From NCBI GenBank assembly GCA_018466975.1, contig CM031563.1:1178001-1242000 (forward strand): a stretch of 64,000 nucleotides of DNA, written 5' to 3'. A program made the translations under genes and the position numbers. Positions 40,746 through 50,577 of this stretch are shown here, in pieces; position 1 is the first letter of the stretch; every line of letters starts with the position of its first letter. This DNA comes from Sparassis latifolia (Eukaryota > Basidiomycota > Agaricomycetes > Polyporales > Sparassidaceae). Under the pieces are notes generated by a model. That model ran no database searches and had not been told where the DNA came from. It saw only the letters and a program-made list of their open reading frames with translations.

Positions 40746-43700
40746 TCAGCTCTCTGCACGAATACAGAATCCTTCGTATCTTACCTCCATAATCGCTGTC
40801 CGCTGCTTAGAACTTTCGGGTGGATCTGTACGCATCCAATCCAAGCTCCGTCGTGCCACTTGGGGTTCATTGAAACTTGTCCAATGCCCACCTCCCGCTG
40901 AGGGTGATGTTTCCATGTGCGACATCGACTTCGACATCGCTACGACGTCTTCCTCCGTGATAGACGATGACATAGCGTCCTCAAGCACGGCTGGGAGTCG
41001 CTCGGACGGCGCCACAGGTGACAGCATCCCTGTCGTAGCTGCTCCACCACGTTCCTGCGAGGTCGACGCAGACTCGGACGTGGATGGTTCAGGTCTTGAT
41101 ACCTCTCCTACATCCACCTCCTGTCCATCATCTTCCTCATCAGTGTCGTCTACCGCCAGACGCTTTAGACCTGCCTCGACCGCATCTAACCGCTCCATAT
41201 GCTCGAGTACAGTAACACCTGTGGTTGCGGGATGTACGCGGGAGAATTTAGCAGAAAACGAGACAGGACGTGAGACGCCGCTGTATTCCTTCGACGAGCG
41301 GCGAGTTGGTGGAGGGAAATCAGAGGTACTCTGGCTACGCGTGCGCTTTACGTGGGGTAGAGGCACGGTGTTTACTGACGCTTGTGGTGATGATGCGGGG
41401 TGTGGGGAGTGCGAGCCACCGCTAGGCAGGTCTGGGAGCATTTCCTCCGTGACTTCCACTTCGTCGTCCCACACCAGCACTTTCGTGCGCCGTGTGAGTT
41501 CCAAAGGTCCTACAAAATATGAGCATGGATTCAGAGCAAGTAAAACGAATATCACCTTCATCCTGTAAGAATGAAATGAGCCTGGTTTCAACAGGTATGC
41601 TACGCACATCAACTCACAGAGTGTTTGAGCGACTGCACTATATTCCAAGCTTGACCCTTAACCACCGCCAATTGTCTCTGCATTCTGGTCAGCAACTAGT
41701 AGGGAGACTGAGACAGCCATCTCACACTGAACATCTTAGGATGGAAGTCAGGATCTACTGCAAACAACTTCCGTAGCTGAAACGTCGTTTCAGTCCACCA
41801 CTCTTTTGAAGTTAGTAGCGGAAGGAAGTGATCACGAGTCTTCTGGCTGAACGGACGTCCGATAATGGTGACCGGGAGGTAAAGCCAGCCATAGGTGTAC
41901 GAACGCCAACCGCGAGGGTGCTCATGAGGGAACGACAGCGAGTTGTCAATCGCAGCTATGTGAATGTGAGGCTGTCGGGTGTAAGGGACATGAGGATTCG
42001 AATATCCATACTGAGTTGACGTCGGCATCATCGAGGGTACGGCGCCCATCTGCGACGAACCGCTCGACGAGTCGGTGCGCCGCAGCTCTGTCATCATGGG
42101 CATTTCCAATCGTGATATCCGGCCGGGCGCGACGTCAACCAAGGACTTCCCATGGTCAAATTCACAGTATTTGATCATGTAGTTGTCAGCCCCGCGATCG
42201 GTATTGAGCATAAGATAGTCTGCAAAGCGCCGTGAGAGAATGTGTCAATGAAACCTAGAGAACTCATACCCAAAATGACGAGTCTGTAGAGTGTAATATC
42301 AACTGGACATCTGAAGAGCGGAAATTAAAACGACGTACTTCTCTAGTTCTTCACGGAAGTTGTCCTGCAGAGCTGGACTCCAGTAGAAAGGCTGACCGGT
42401 GCGAGTTTCGGTAACGTCGAAAAGGACGCGCTCATCTTCCCGGTCATCCTCGTCATACATGTCCTCTTCTTCTCCCGTCTTGCCGCAGATTATTTTCAGT
42501 GTGGAAAGGAACTTCTTGCTGAAAATACCTCTCCGGTGGCTCGAATCATCGAATGTGTCCGAAATGGCGCGACCCGGCCATGGGTATTTTCGGAGGAAGT
42601 CAGAAGCATCTGTGATGATGTCAGAGGAGGACCGGTGATTCCGTGGCAGCACGTCATACCGGTGTACCCATGAAGAAAATACTGCATGCTCCCAATCTTG
42701 TCTGGTAGTGGCTTCCCCTTCTTTGCTGCATTCCTGTCTATCCAGTCGTAGAAAAACGCCTTGCGCAAACGTCAGGGATGGTGTGGCACGGAGCTCAATA
42801 ACACGTACCGGACTCGACAAAGATACAAGTTGTGTTCGAGGCACTATGTACAGCTCTAGTCGTTCGTCCAGTAGTGATGCAGCGGCTTCGGATATATAGC
42901 TGAAGAAAATATGAACTAGGGTTCTGCAAAGCAATCCCCAAATTCGCCTACCTGAGGTTAGGTATGAGGCAAGCTCGGCCAAAGGGTATGATCCATTTGA
43001 ATTGTCTGTGAAGCCATTTCGTGGTCTAATGTGGGGCACTCAGTTGACACACCCCTACACTTTCCACAGACGACCTACCTTCGGGTTCAGTCGCCCATAT
43101 GGCTCCTCATCCTTCGGTTTGAACACTCTGTGCCCTCCATACTTGAGTAACTTACCCAGTAGCAAACATGCTGAGGAGGCTCACGCAACCGTCTGCACAT
43201 GTCCGTCGATCTTCGCCCGGGCGAAGTACGAACCTGACGATCCCTTGGAAATCATTTTTGGGTGTATACCGTCCGAAATAGCATCGCGAACAGCTTGAAT
43301 GAGTCTTTTCCCGTCAATCAGCTGCGCGCAGCACCATGCACGTCGAAAGCTCACATGTCGTAGTCTTCCTGTGTCATTGGAGGCTTGTGGTCGAGAGTCT
43401 TCACCTGCGCCCGCAGTTTTAGCACCAGCCTGCCAAATATAAAAATATCCGAGCTTACTGGGCCATCCTCAACCAGGAAAGCAGTGATGGGAGGGCCAAA
43501 TACACTGTGCCATATCGGCTTCCGTGAATAGTCCTCCACCTTCCTCTTCCGCTTCACTTTTTGCGCAATAGACTCCGTCCACCTCACGTCTCTCATTAGC
43601 GGCACATCCCAAGAAAAAGCATGTCGACATACCTCTTGAACGCGCTGTCCAGCTTGCCGAGGTCGATGTTTCCGGGACGGTGCGCCCGCGCTAACCGCGC

Positions 43701-43790
43701 CTGCGGTAAGGGTGAGAGACCCTCGACAACATCTGTTTCCTCCTCGTCAATGCTCTGTACCAGCGGCTGGTACTCGGAACGGTCTGGCAT
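40746..43790 (-). CDS. Type II phosphatidylinositol 4-kinase (LSB6-like)
   Basis: Thirteen exons: 43790-43633, 43591-43355, 43304-43185, 43127-43079, 43025-42952, 42899-42809, 42759-42660, 42609-42339, 42283-42270, 42219-41726, 41695-41618, 41562-41556, 41509-40746; 818 residues. It makes PI4P on Golgi, endosomal and vacuolar membranes. Kinase motifs: SKGSSGSYF (glycine-rich loop), AVFKPKDEEPYGRLNPK with the ATP-binding Lys, PFGRACLIPNLSYISEAA, the catalytic DYLMLNTDRGADNYM, and the DFG-equivalent HIAAIDNSLSFPHEHPRGWR. ELTRRTKVLVWDDEVEV closes the conserved part. The last ~230 residues are disordered and Ser/Pro-rich. Intron 10 is only 30 nt and exon 12 only 7 nt (see findings). The Cys-rich palmitoylation motif of animal type II kinases was not seen. 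Confidence 0.93.
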
Positions 43791-44095
43791 GGGGCAGCGG
43801 CGCAGTCAGGTTGAGCAAGTCATACGTGTGATACACTGCAGTATTGTAAATGACACGACTGCCACGCTGAATATGGCGATCCGCGTCCTCTTATAGCAGG
43901 TGAGTAGGAACCGTGACAGCTCATGATACTGTAGAATGCAGAAGGCAGAACTCTTAGCAAACCCTGTCCAGTTTGCAGTGTCTACGTACATGTCTACGAC
44001 AGGAGTTATGCAGTGGTATAGTTAGCGTTGGGATATAGGTAATCGTAATCATAACTTCAAGAGAAAGGGAAAGTGTTAGCAAGGACAACGGAAGC
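43791..44095. promoter_or_regulatory. Promoter region of PI4-kinase, 3' flank of transporter
   Basis: 305 bp between two minus-strand genes. No feature stands out. Confidence 0.3.
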
Positions 44096-45580
44096 TCAGT
44101 CGATAACCTTGCTCTCTTCGTCAACAGAAATCATCGCGATGGTATTGTTCTTGAGGCAAGGTGCCAGGAACATCGATCCGTCTATGAACGACGGAACGCT
44201 CCGCAAAAAGATAAACAGCCAGAGGGCAAAAGCCACAACTATAGGGCAGGTCAGCGCTGTCGGTAAGAGACGCGAAAATTTGACGCTACCTGACCAAAGC
44301 GCTCCAAAGGCGTGGAAGAATGGACTATTGAGGATAACGCCGAGCTCCACTGACAGCAGAGCAAAGACGCCGTTGGGGAAGACAAGACCCCAATAACCCA
44401 AAGAGAACGGCACAGCCCCGCGCTGCACAACGTAAAACACTGACGAGCAGGCGACCAAGATCCATGCAACGCCCATGGACCACAGAACGTAGGCGCCGCA
44501 AAAACAACCTGCAAATAGTATTTGCCCTGCAAGCGGTGCCTCAGGAAAATTGCCGAAGTTACGCAATGGCAGAAGCTCTGAGAGACTCTGCCCATTGACT
44601 AGGAGAGAGTATCCGCCTTGTCCGAGTGGCCCAATGATAATGAAAGCTGACAGGATGAGTGAACGGTCAGGGATTCCATGAAGGATCAGGCGGAGAAGGT
44701 AGACGGTGATGATCATGAGTGCAAATGAAAGACCTGTCGAGACCATGACGAAATCGATCCCTACGGTGAGCAGGGCCAGTGTTGTAGAATGGGACCGAAG
44801 TGCATTCGCAAGGAGACCGCCGGTAGATGACGCGACGACAAGAGTAACGAATGGCAGAAGCCAGACAGCTGCCATATTGGTCGTCGAGTGTTCCTGTCGG
44901 ACGGACCTATTCTGCAGGTAAGATAGCTGCCTGAAATGTCTGTCAAAAATATACCCTTACATTACGTAGAGCATTCCAAATGCTGTGAGGTAGGATATGG
45001 CAGAGTCGAGCCACCAGCAGCCCCAGAGGAAGTACAGAAACCCATTTCCTCCGAAACCCCAATCTTGGTGCAGATTCTACAAGGTTATCAGCGAGAATAT
45101 AATGGAAATACTGGACTGTAGGCATACCAGGCCAGCGTTGATCAGAGTGGTTACACCCATTGGAAAACAACCAAGGAAAAGACTCTGAGAAGGATGCGCA
45201 AGCATGAGGGGCCAAGTCTGCAACGAGACGGGGTTACTCGAGGTACATGTGGCCCACACTGGCGGACTGACCTGTGGAAACACGAAGTACCGCGCGACGG
45301 TGCAGGCACAAACAAACACAAAAAGGACTAAGTTCAAGAGGAAGAAGGAGGCAGCCGCAACGCGAAGGGGCTCCCTGTCCGAACCGTATGGAAAGTTGTG
45401 CAGGAGAGCAGAAACGACACCAGTACCCATGATGACCGCATGCCACGCTGGAGTAAAATTTCTGCACGATTGCAGTATGGTCAGGATATCAAAATTTCTA
45501 GCATTTACAGACAGATATTACCGAATCCGTTCTCTCCAGCTCTTCCACTGCACGTAAGGCAGTATGAGAGGGGTTTGCAT
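44096..45580 (-). CDS. SSU1/TehA-family transporter (sulfite efflux or C4-dicarboxylate type)
   Basis: Six exons: 45580-45522, 45461-45272, 45217-45128, 45076-44966, 44911-44290, 44238-44096; 404 residues. About ten hydrophobic helices span the protein. Signature elements of the SLAC/TehA/Ssu1 fold: FTPAWHAVIMGTGVVSALLH near the N-terminus, SLFLGCFPMGVTTLINAG, GFLYFLWGCWWLDSAISYLT, AVWLLPFVTLVVASSTGGLL and LWSMGVAWILVACSSVF. The yeast relative Ssu1 exports sulfite across the plasma membrane, while S. pombe Mae1 imports malate; sequence alone does not separate these, though MGTG and the overall pattern favour Ssu1. Divergent to the signal peptide peptidase gene across 421 bp. Confidence 0.88.
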
Positions 45581-46001
45581 GCTCAGGGTTTGCTCAAAGA
45601 GGGGAAGAAAGAAAGCGGGGCCGGTTAAATGAACCTTGCTTGGGTTGGAAGAGAAAGGGGGTTGATGGTGAAGGCCATGAGGAGCTCCGAGTCAGCCAAT
45701 ATATGCAGGTCGACAATTCGGAATTCACGGGGTGCATTCCGAATTCGCCTGTGATTGGCTGTACGGGTGTCAGCGTAGTTCATGAGTAAGATATAATGAC
45801 ACGTAATAACATTGACATGTCTACACATACCAAGAAATGCGGAAGACATAAAAAACGGAGATTCCCTGGCTAATGAACGTGTCCGGGAGAGGGATTTTCT
45901 GACAGACGCCCGACCGGGGCACATGAGTTGATGCACCAAACAGTCGCAAACCGACGCGGTTCTGCGCGCCACCGCGTGACGCACGCAACCGCGACCTTGC
46001 T
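45581..46001. promoter_or_regulatory. Divergent promoter region: SSU1-like gene and signal peptide peptidase gene
   Basis: 421 bp between two head-to-head genes. Two copies of CGGAATTC (about 45718 and 45750, the latter as CCGAATTCG) lie close together in an otherwise featureless region. Confidence 0.35.
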
Positions 46002-47546
46002 ATGACCGACTGGGACCTCCTCTCTTCTTACGCCGGTCTCCTCACTCTCGCTACATGCTCTATATGTGCAGGCTCCTATGGCTCGTTGACCGTCAGTTTC
46101 CCACTCCATGCGTGTCTCCCGCTGAATATATAAAACTGCTAGCACCTAGGCGCGGAAGTCGAAGCCCGGACAGCCAGTGGCAGATAAATCCACGGACGAT
46201 GAGGAGGAAGAGGAAATCCCAGAAAGGCTGTCCTCCGCAGATGTCTATCTCTTCCCAATTGTGAGACTTACAGTTCTACACTCTGTCGGAACGACGTCGT
46301 TCACCTTACACAGCTGGGGTCCGCAGTACTATTCGGGCTATACCTCGTCGTGAAGTTTTATGGAGAAGAATGGATCAACTGGTTGTTGCAGTGGTATTTT
46401 ACTGTAACTGGTGTTGGGAGTGTCAGCAAGGTAGATATCATACTCTGCCAGTTGCCTTCAGATTCATTCGATTGCACCTCAGTCTTTGGTCTCGTTGGCC
46501 AAGTTCACCTTAGGCGCGCAACGCTGGAAAAAGTTTGATAAGCTCCAAATACTCTTCCTGAAGGGACCCAAAGGCCAGCTATGTCTCCCACGACAAGCCA
46601 CTGTTGTAACTAACGCACCAACAGAGGTTATATCCATTTCCATGAGGACTCCCTCATGGTATATCGCCCCGCTTGGCGCCATACCTTCCATTCTGTATAC
46701 CTTCGGACCAAGTACTACCCGTAAATCTGCTCTGCTCACTGACGTTCTCGCTCTTTCATTCTCGCACAACGCAATATCATTATTGAAACTCGATTCGTTC
46801 AAAGCTGGTTGTGCGTTGCTATCTGGTCTCTTCCTCTACGACGTGTGGTGGGTTTTCGGAACAGAAGTGGTTAGTTCCGAGCTGCGAGAAGCATTCGTGA
46901 GTGTCGTCATTTCTCACCTCGAAATATCTTTAGATGGTGAAAGTCGCAACATCGCTCGACATTCCTATCAAAGTGCTGTGGCCCAAGTCCCTATCCTTCG
47001 CCACAACCAGGGGTTTCACAATGCTAGGCTTGGGTGACATCGTCATACCAGGGCTGTTTGTCGCGTTGGCTCTCCGCTACGATCATCATCGCCATTCAGA
47101 GGCATCTCCGCGAAGTCGCCTCAAGACGCCCTACTTCAATTCAGCTTTGTTCGCTTACGTTGCAGGCTTGTTCACCACGATGTTCGTGATGCATTATTTC
47201 AGGGCGGCTCAACCAGCCCTTCTGTACCTCAGGTGTTTATACTCGAACTAAGTCCGCCCAGTCTACAGCTAACTCCATGATTAGCCCTGCTGGCATAATC
47301 TCGTTTTTTGTGACTGCTGCCGTTGAAGGTGACCTCAAGCAAGCATGGGCCTGGAGCGATGAGCCCGAAGACAATTCAGCCAGTGACGCTCCCAAGGCTG
47401 CACCGAATGGGAATGCTGTGACATCGACTACCCCGGTGATTAATGTTGCACCTATTGAGCCAGCAACGGTGGATGTACCCGAAGACGTCGAGGATGAGGA
47501 GGTCGAAGGAAAGGAGAAAAAGAAGGCGAAGAGGAGAAAGAATTGA
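46002..47546 (+). CDS. Signal peptide peptidase (intramembrane aspartyl protease)
   Basis: Six exons: 46002-46091, 46150-46260, 46314-46430, 46483-46869, 46934-47232, 47285-47546; 421 residues. SPP cleaves remnant signal peptides and some membrane proteins inside the ER membrane. The three presenilin-fold active-site motifs are present: YD in GLFLYDVWWVFG (Asp near residue 225), GLGD in MLGLGDIVIPG (Asp near 269) and PAL in QPALLYLSPAG (near 328). About nine hydrophobic helices are visible. Residues 31-67 form an acidic loop (STDDEEEEEIPERLSS), and the C-terminus is an acidic then very basic tail (EKKKAKRRKN) resembling an ER-retention KKxx-like signal only loosely. Reading frame and splice sites are clean. 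Confidence 0.93.
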
Positions 47547-47874
47547 TGTGTCCCACATATCTTGTTTACTCCCAAGCATCATCCGACTCTGCGGTCATGA
47601 TCCTGAGGATCCCATGAGCGGTAATTGTATTAAATGCTACACCGCTGATAGTTTGGACATTTACATGACCTATTGCTAGCGCTAGCTGCATCACTCACCG
47701 TTCGTGCCCGATTGTGAGCCTGTTTCACGCCGTCTAACGACTCATTCGCCACTGTCCCTTGCGGAGTTTGTGCGGGCATTATTCCCTTCACTTCACCACC
47801 TTCTGTCACGACGATGGTAGTCCGCCGGAGGATATTTACAACGATTTTCTTCTGGCCGCACGCTGTGTTACCTC
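47547..47874. other. 3' flank of signal peptide peptidase gene
   Basis: About 330 bp with no gene, leading into the palindromic element. Confidence 0.3.
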
Positions 47875-48645
47875 CTCAATCAACATTGACTGTCCATCAT
47901 GCTGAATAGTGTTGCCATAGCTAAGTTGCAACTAAGCAGAAAAATAAGACATAGCTCAATGAATTTTATAGCTAAGTAAAAAGGGGTGCAGTTTCCGAAA
48001 GTCTATTATCCAGAGCTTATACAGGTAACTAACTTTTTTGTAGTCACCTGATTGTGAAGCATGCAGTATAAAACACCAAATATGTGGACTACCAGTATAA
48101 GCTCTTGATAATAGGCATTCAGAAAGTGCACCCCTTCATTGAGCCATGTCTTATTTTGCTGCTTAGTCACAACTTAGCTGTGGCAACACCAGCGCTGAAT
48201 TGGTGGACAAAGGTTTAATTGCAATGGCTAGCCATTTGGAGGACAATTTTACTATCCTCTCCCCTTTCATTAGGGCAATTAGCCTGTGTCTCAGGCAGAA
48301 CATATCCTATTGTCAGAAAAACTATATTTCGAGTGGTCACTGGGATTCCCAGAAAGATGCTTTTAAGACAACTCATTCCAAGTCTCTGCTATCTGCATGC
48401 CACAGCTAGTGGTAAGCCGCAACATGCAGATAGCAGAGAGTGAGTTGTCTTAAAGGCATCTTTCTTTGCATCCCAGTGGTTACCTGAAATATAGTTTTTC
48501 TGACAACAGGATACATTTGGCCTACAATACCAGGCTAATTGCCATACATGAAAGGTGATTGGAGTTTAGTAAAACTGTCTTCTATGATAGTCATTGCAGT
48601 TAAACCCTTGCCCACCCATTCAGCACAGATGGACAGTCAAATGTT
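47875..48645. mobile_element. Palindromic foldback element interrupted by a MITE
   Basis: The right arm (about 48415-48645) is the inverse of the left arm (48201-48405 plus 47875-47907). Shared landmarks, read outward to inward, are GACTGTCCATC, GCTGAAT, GGTTTAA(T/C)TGCAATG, ACA(A/G)TTTTACTA, CCTTTCAT, GGCAATTAGCCTG, TTGTCAGAAAAACTATATTT and TTTAAGACAACTCA. The arms nearly meet, with under 20 bp between them at about 48405. No coding capacity. In the left arm the order is broken by the MITE at 47908-48192. Confidence 0.85.
47908..48192. mobile_element. hAT-type MITE, 285 bp
   Basis: The terminal inverted repeats start AGTGTTGCCATAGCTAAGTT on the left and the mirror GGTGTTGCCACAGCTAAGTT on the right, about 55 bp long. 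Flanks TGCTGAAT (47900-47907) and CGCTGAAT (48193-48200) form an 8-bp target duplication with one mismatch. GTGTTGCCA ends with 8-bp duplications are typical of hAT elements. The intact right arm of the surrounding palindrome has a single GCTGAAT (as ATTCAGC), confirming insertion. Confidence 0.85.
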
Positions 48646-48874
48646 CATTAAGACAATTCTATTGCTGCAATCCACCTGCATTGGTAGATCATTGCCCGTC
48701 GTGTTAGGCTGTGGCTTCGATCTGAATCGGGCGACGCGATCGACATCCGCGACGGATGATACGGATAGATGCACCGTCGAAAATGCACAGCCTCCCGTCT
48801 GTACTTGCCGACCCCGTCGTAGAACTGCCTAAATCATGCCTTCCGCTACCCGCCAAGGAGGCACCAGAAATGCA

Positions 48875-48880
48875 TATAAG
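48875..48880 (+). promoter_or_regulatory. TATA box of the aspartic protease gene
   Basis: TATAAG lies 68 bp before the protease ATG, in GCATATAAGCGG, a normal core promoter position. Confidence 0.5.
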
Positions 48881-48942
48881 CGGTCCGACCCTTTCTTTGA
48901 ATTCATCGAGTTTTCCATCGCATTTCACATCACATTCACATC

Positions 48943-50577
48943 ATGTCCTCCAAAGCATCTTTTATCGCTCTCGCTCTCGCGATTGTTACGTCTGCCAGTC
49001 CCGTCGTCCAAGACACTGGCACGCGGATACCTATACACAAGCGCAATACTTTGACGAAAGAGGACGGCACCTTTGATCATGAGTCGGCTATTCAGCAGTC
49101 GATCCGAACGCACAAGTGAGATCTTGATATCTTCTTTGCTTCACCTCTCTGACGACTCTGCTACGACAGTAAACATCGTCAGAACTTGATTAACCTTGAA
49201 CGCAACGAAGGGCTGAGTGTATTCAATGAAGTAAGTTTCACAACGTAGCGTCTCCTACTTAATAATAATTGGCGTGACCTTAGGGTGCCGAGATCCAACC
49301 TGTCCGGGAATATCCTCACCACGAGAAGCGGCAGAAAGAACCGCTCATAGATGAATCCAATGACCTTGATTGGGCTGGCCTCATCTCCATTGGAACACCT
49401 GGACAGACGTTCACAATAGACTTTGACAGTGAGTATGCAGTCTTCCGCGTATGCATCACTCACCTGACTGTCATTTCAGCTGGCTCTTCGGATTTGTGGG
49501 TGCCATCTTCCAACTGCACGAGCACAGTCTGTAGTACGAAGAACAAGTACAATGCGGCTTTGTCCACGACGAGTGTACACAAAAGCGGGACATTTTCCAT
49601 TGGGTATGCCGATGGGTCTACAGTCTCTGGACCTGTCTTTACGGATACAGGTAAGCAGTCAGAGGCGTGTCAATATTTTGACTAGGACTGACATTCTAAT
49701 CTGGCAGTCACTGTCGCCGGCATAAAAGCCACTGGCCAATATTTTTCACCAGTAACCACACTGTCCAACAGCTTTGCGTCTAACCCTATCGACGGAATTT
49801 TGGGTATGGCATACCCTTCGATATCGGGCTTGCGCCAGGTACGGAACTCCTTCCCGGGTAGACACGCAAATTATTAACCCTTCGTTGTCAGAGTCCTTTC
49901 TTCAACACTGCTAAGAGCCAGGGCAGTGTGACAACCGGTGTCTTCGGCTTCAAGCTTGCGCAAGTCGGTTCAGAGCTTTATCTCGGCGGCACCGACACTA
50001 GCCTCTACAGCGGCACACCCGAGTACCACACTGTCACGGGCTCTGGCTTCTGGCAGATCTCCGGTGCCAAGATCCTCCTCGGAACGAAGGCTATTGTTTC
50101 CAACTTCCAGACGATTATCGACTCCGGAACGACGATCATGTACGGGCCGCCGGGCGCAGTGCAGACGTTCTACAAAAGTGTGCCTGGCTCCTCGGTTTAC
50201 GATTCCACCTACGGGTATTATCAGTTCCCTTGCACCGCTACGCCCAGTGTCTCCTTCAGCTGGGGCGGAAAGAGCTGGACTATCAGCGCCGCCAAGTGAG
50301 TCTTTATTTACTGCACGACTAAAGACGGCTGCTGACTTCGCGTAATAGTTTTAATCTTGGACAGACACATACTGGATCGACGCAGTGTGTCGGTGCGCTG
50401 AGCGGTCAGAATCTGGGATTGGGCAATAACGTGTGGCTGCTCGGTGATAGGTGAGTGACACCTGAATGAGTCTTTTGTCCGACGTTACTAAAGTGAATAT
50501 CATGCAGCTTCATGAAGAATGTGTATACCGCGTTCTCTTTCGATAAGGCGGCTGTCGGTTTTGCGACCTTGAAGTAA
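48943..50577 (+). CDS. Secreted pepsin-like aspartic protease (A1 family)
   Basis: Eight exons: 48943-49115, 49170-49230, 49284-49428, 49480-49650, 49708-49838, 49892-50295, 50349-50450, 50508-50577; 418 residues. This is an acid endoprotease of the polyporopepsin type. Layout: a signal peptide (SKASFIALALAIVTSASP), a propeptide to about residue 95 with a dibasic IHKR site and a later HHEKRQKE site, then the mature domain. The first catalytic motif is DTGSSDLWVPSSNC (Asp126, split by intron 3), the flap region YADGSTVSGPVFTD, and the second catalytic motif IIDSGTTIMYGP (Asp304). GILGMAYPSIS and WLLGDSFMKNVYTAFSF are conserved landmarks. A TATA box lies upstream. Its PBI2-like neighbour at 0.6 kb inhibits a different protease class, so no link is implied. 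Confidence 0.95.
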
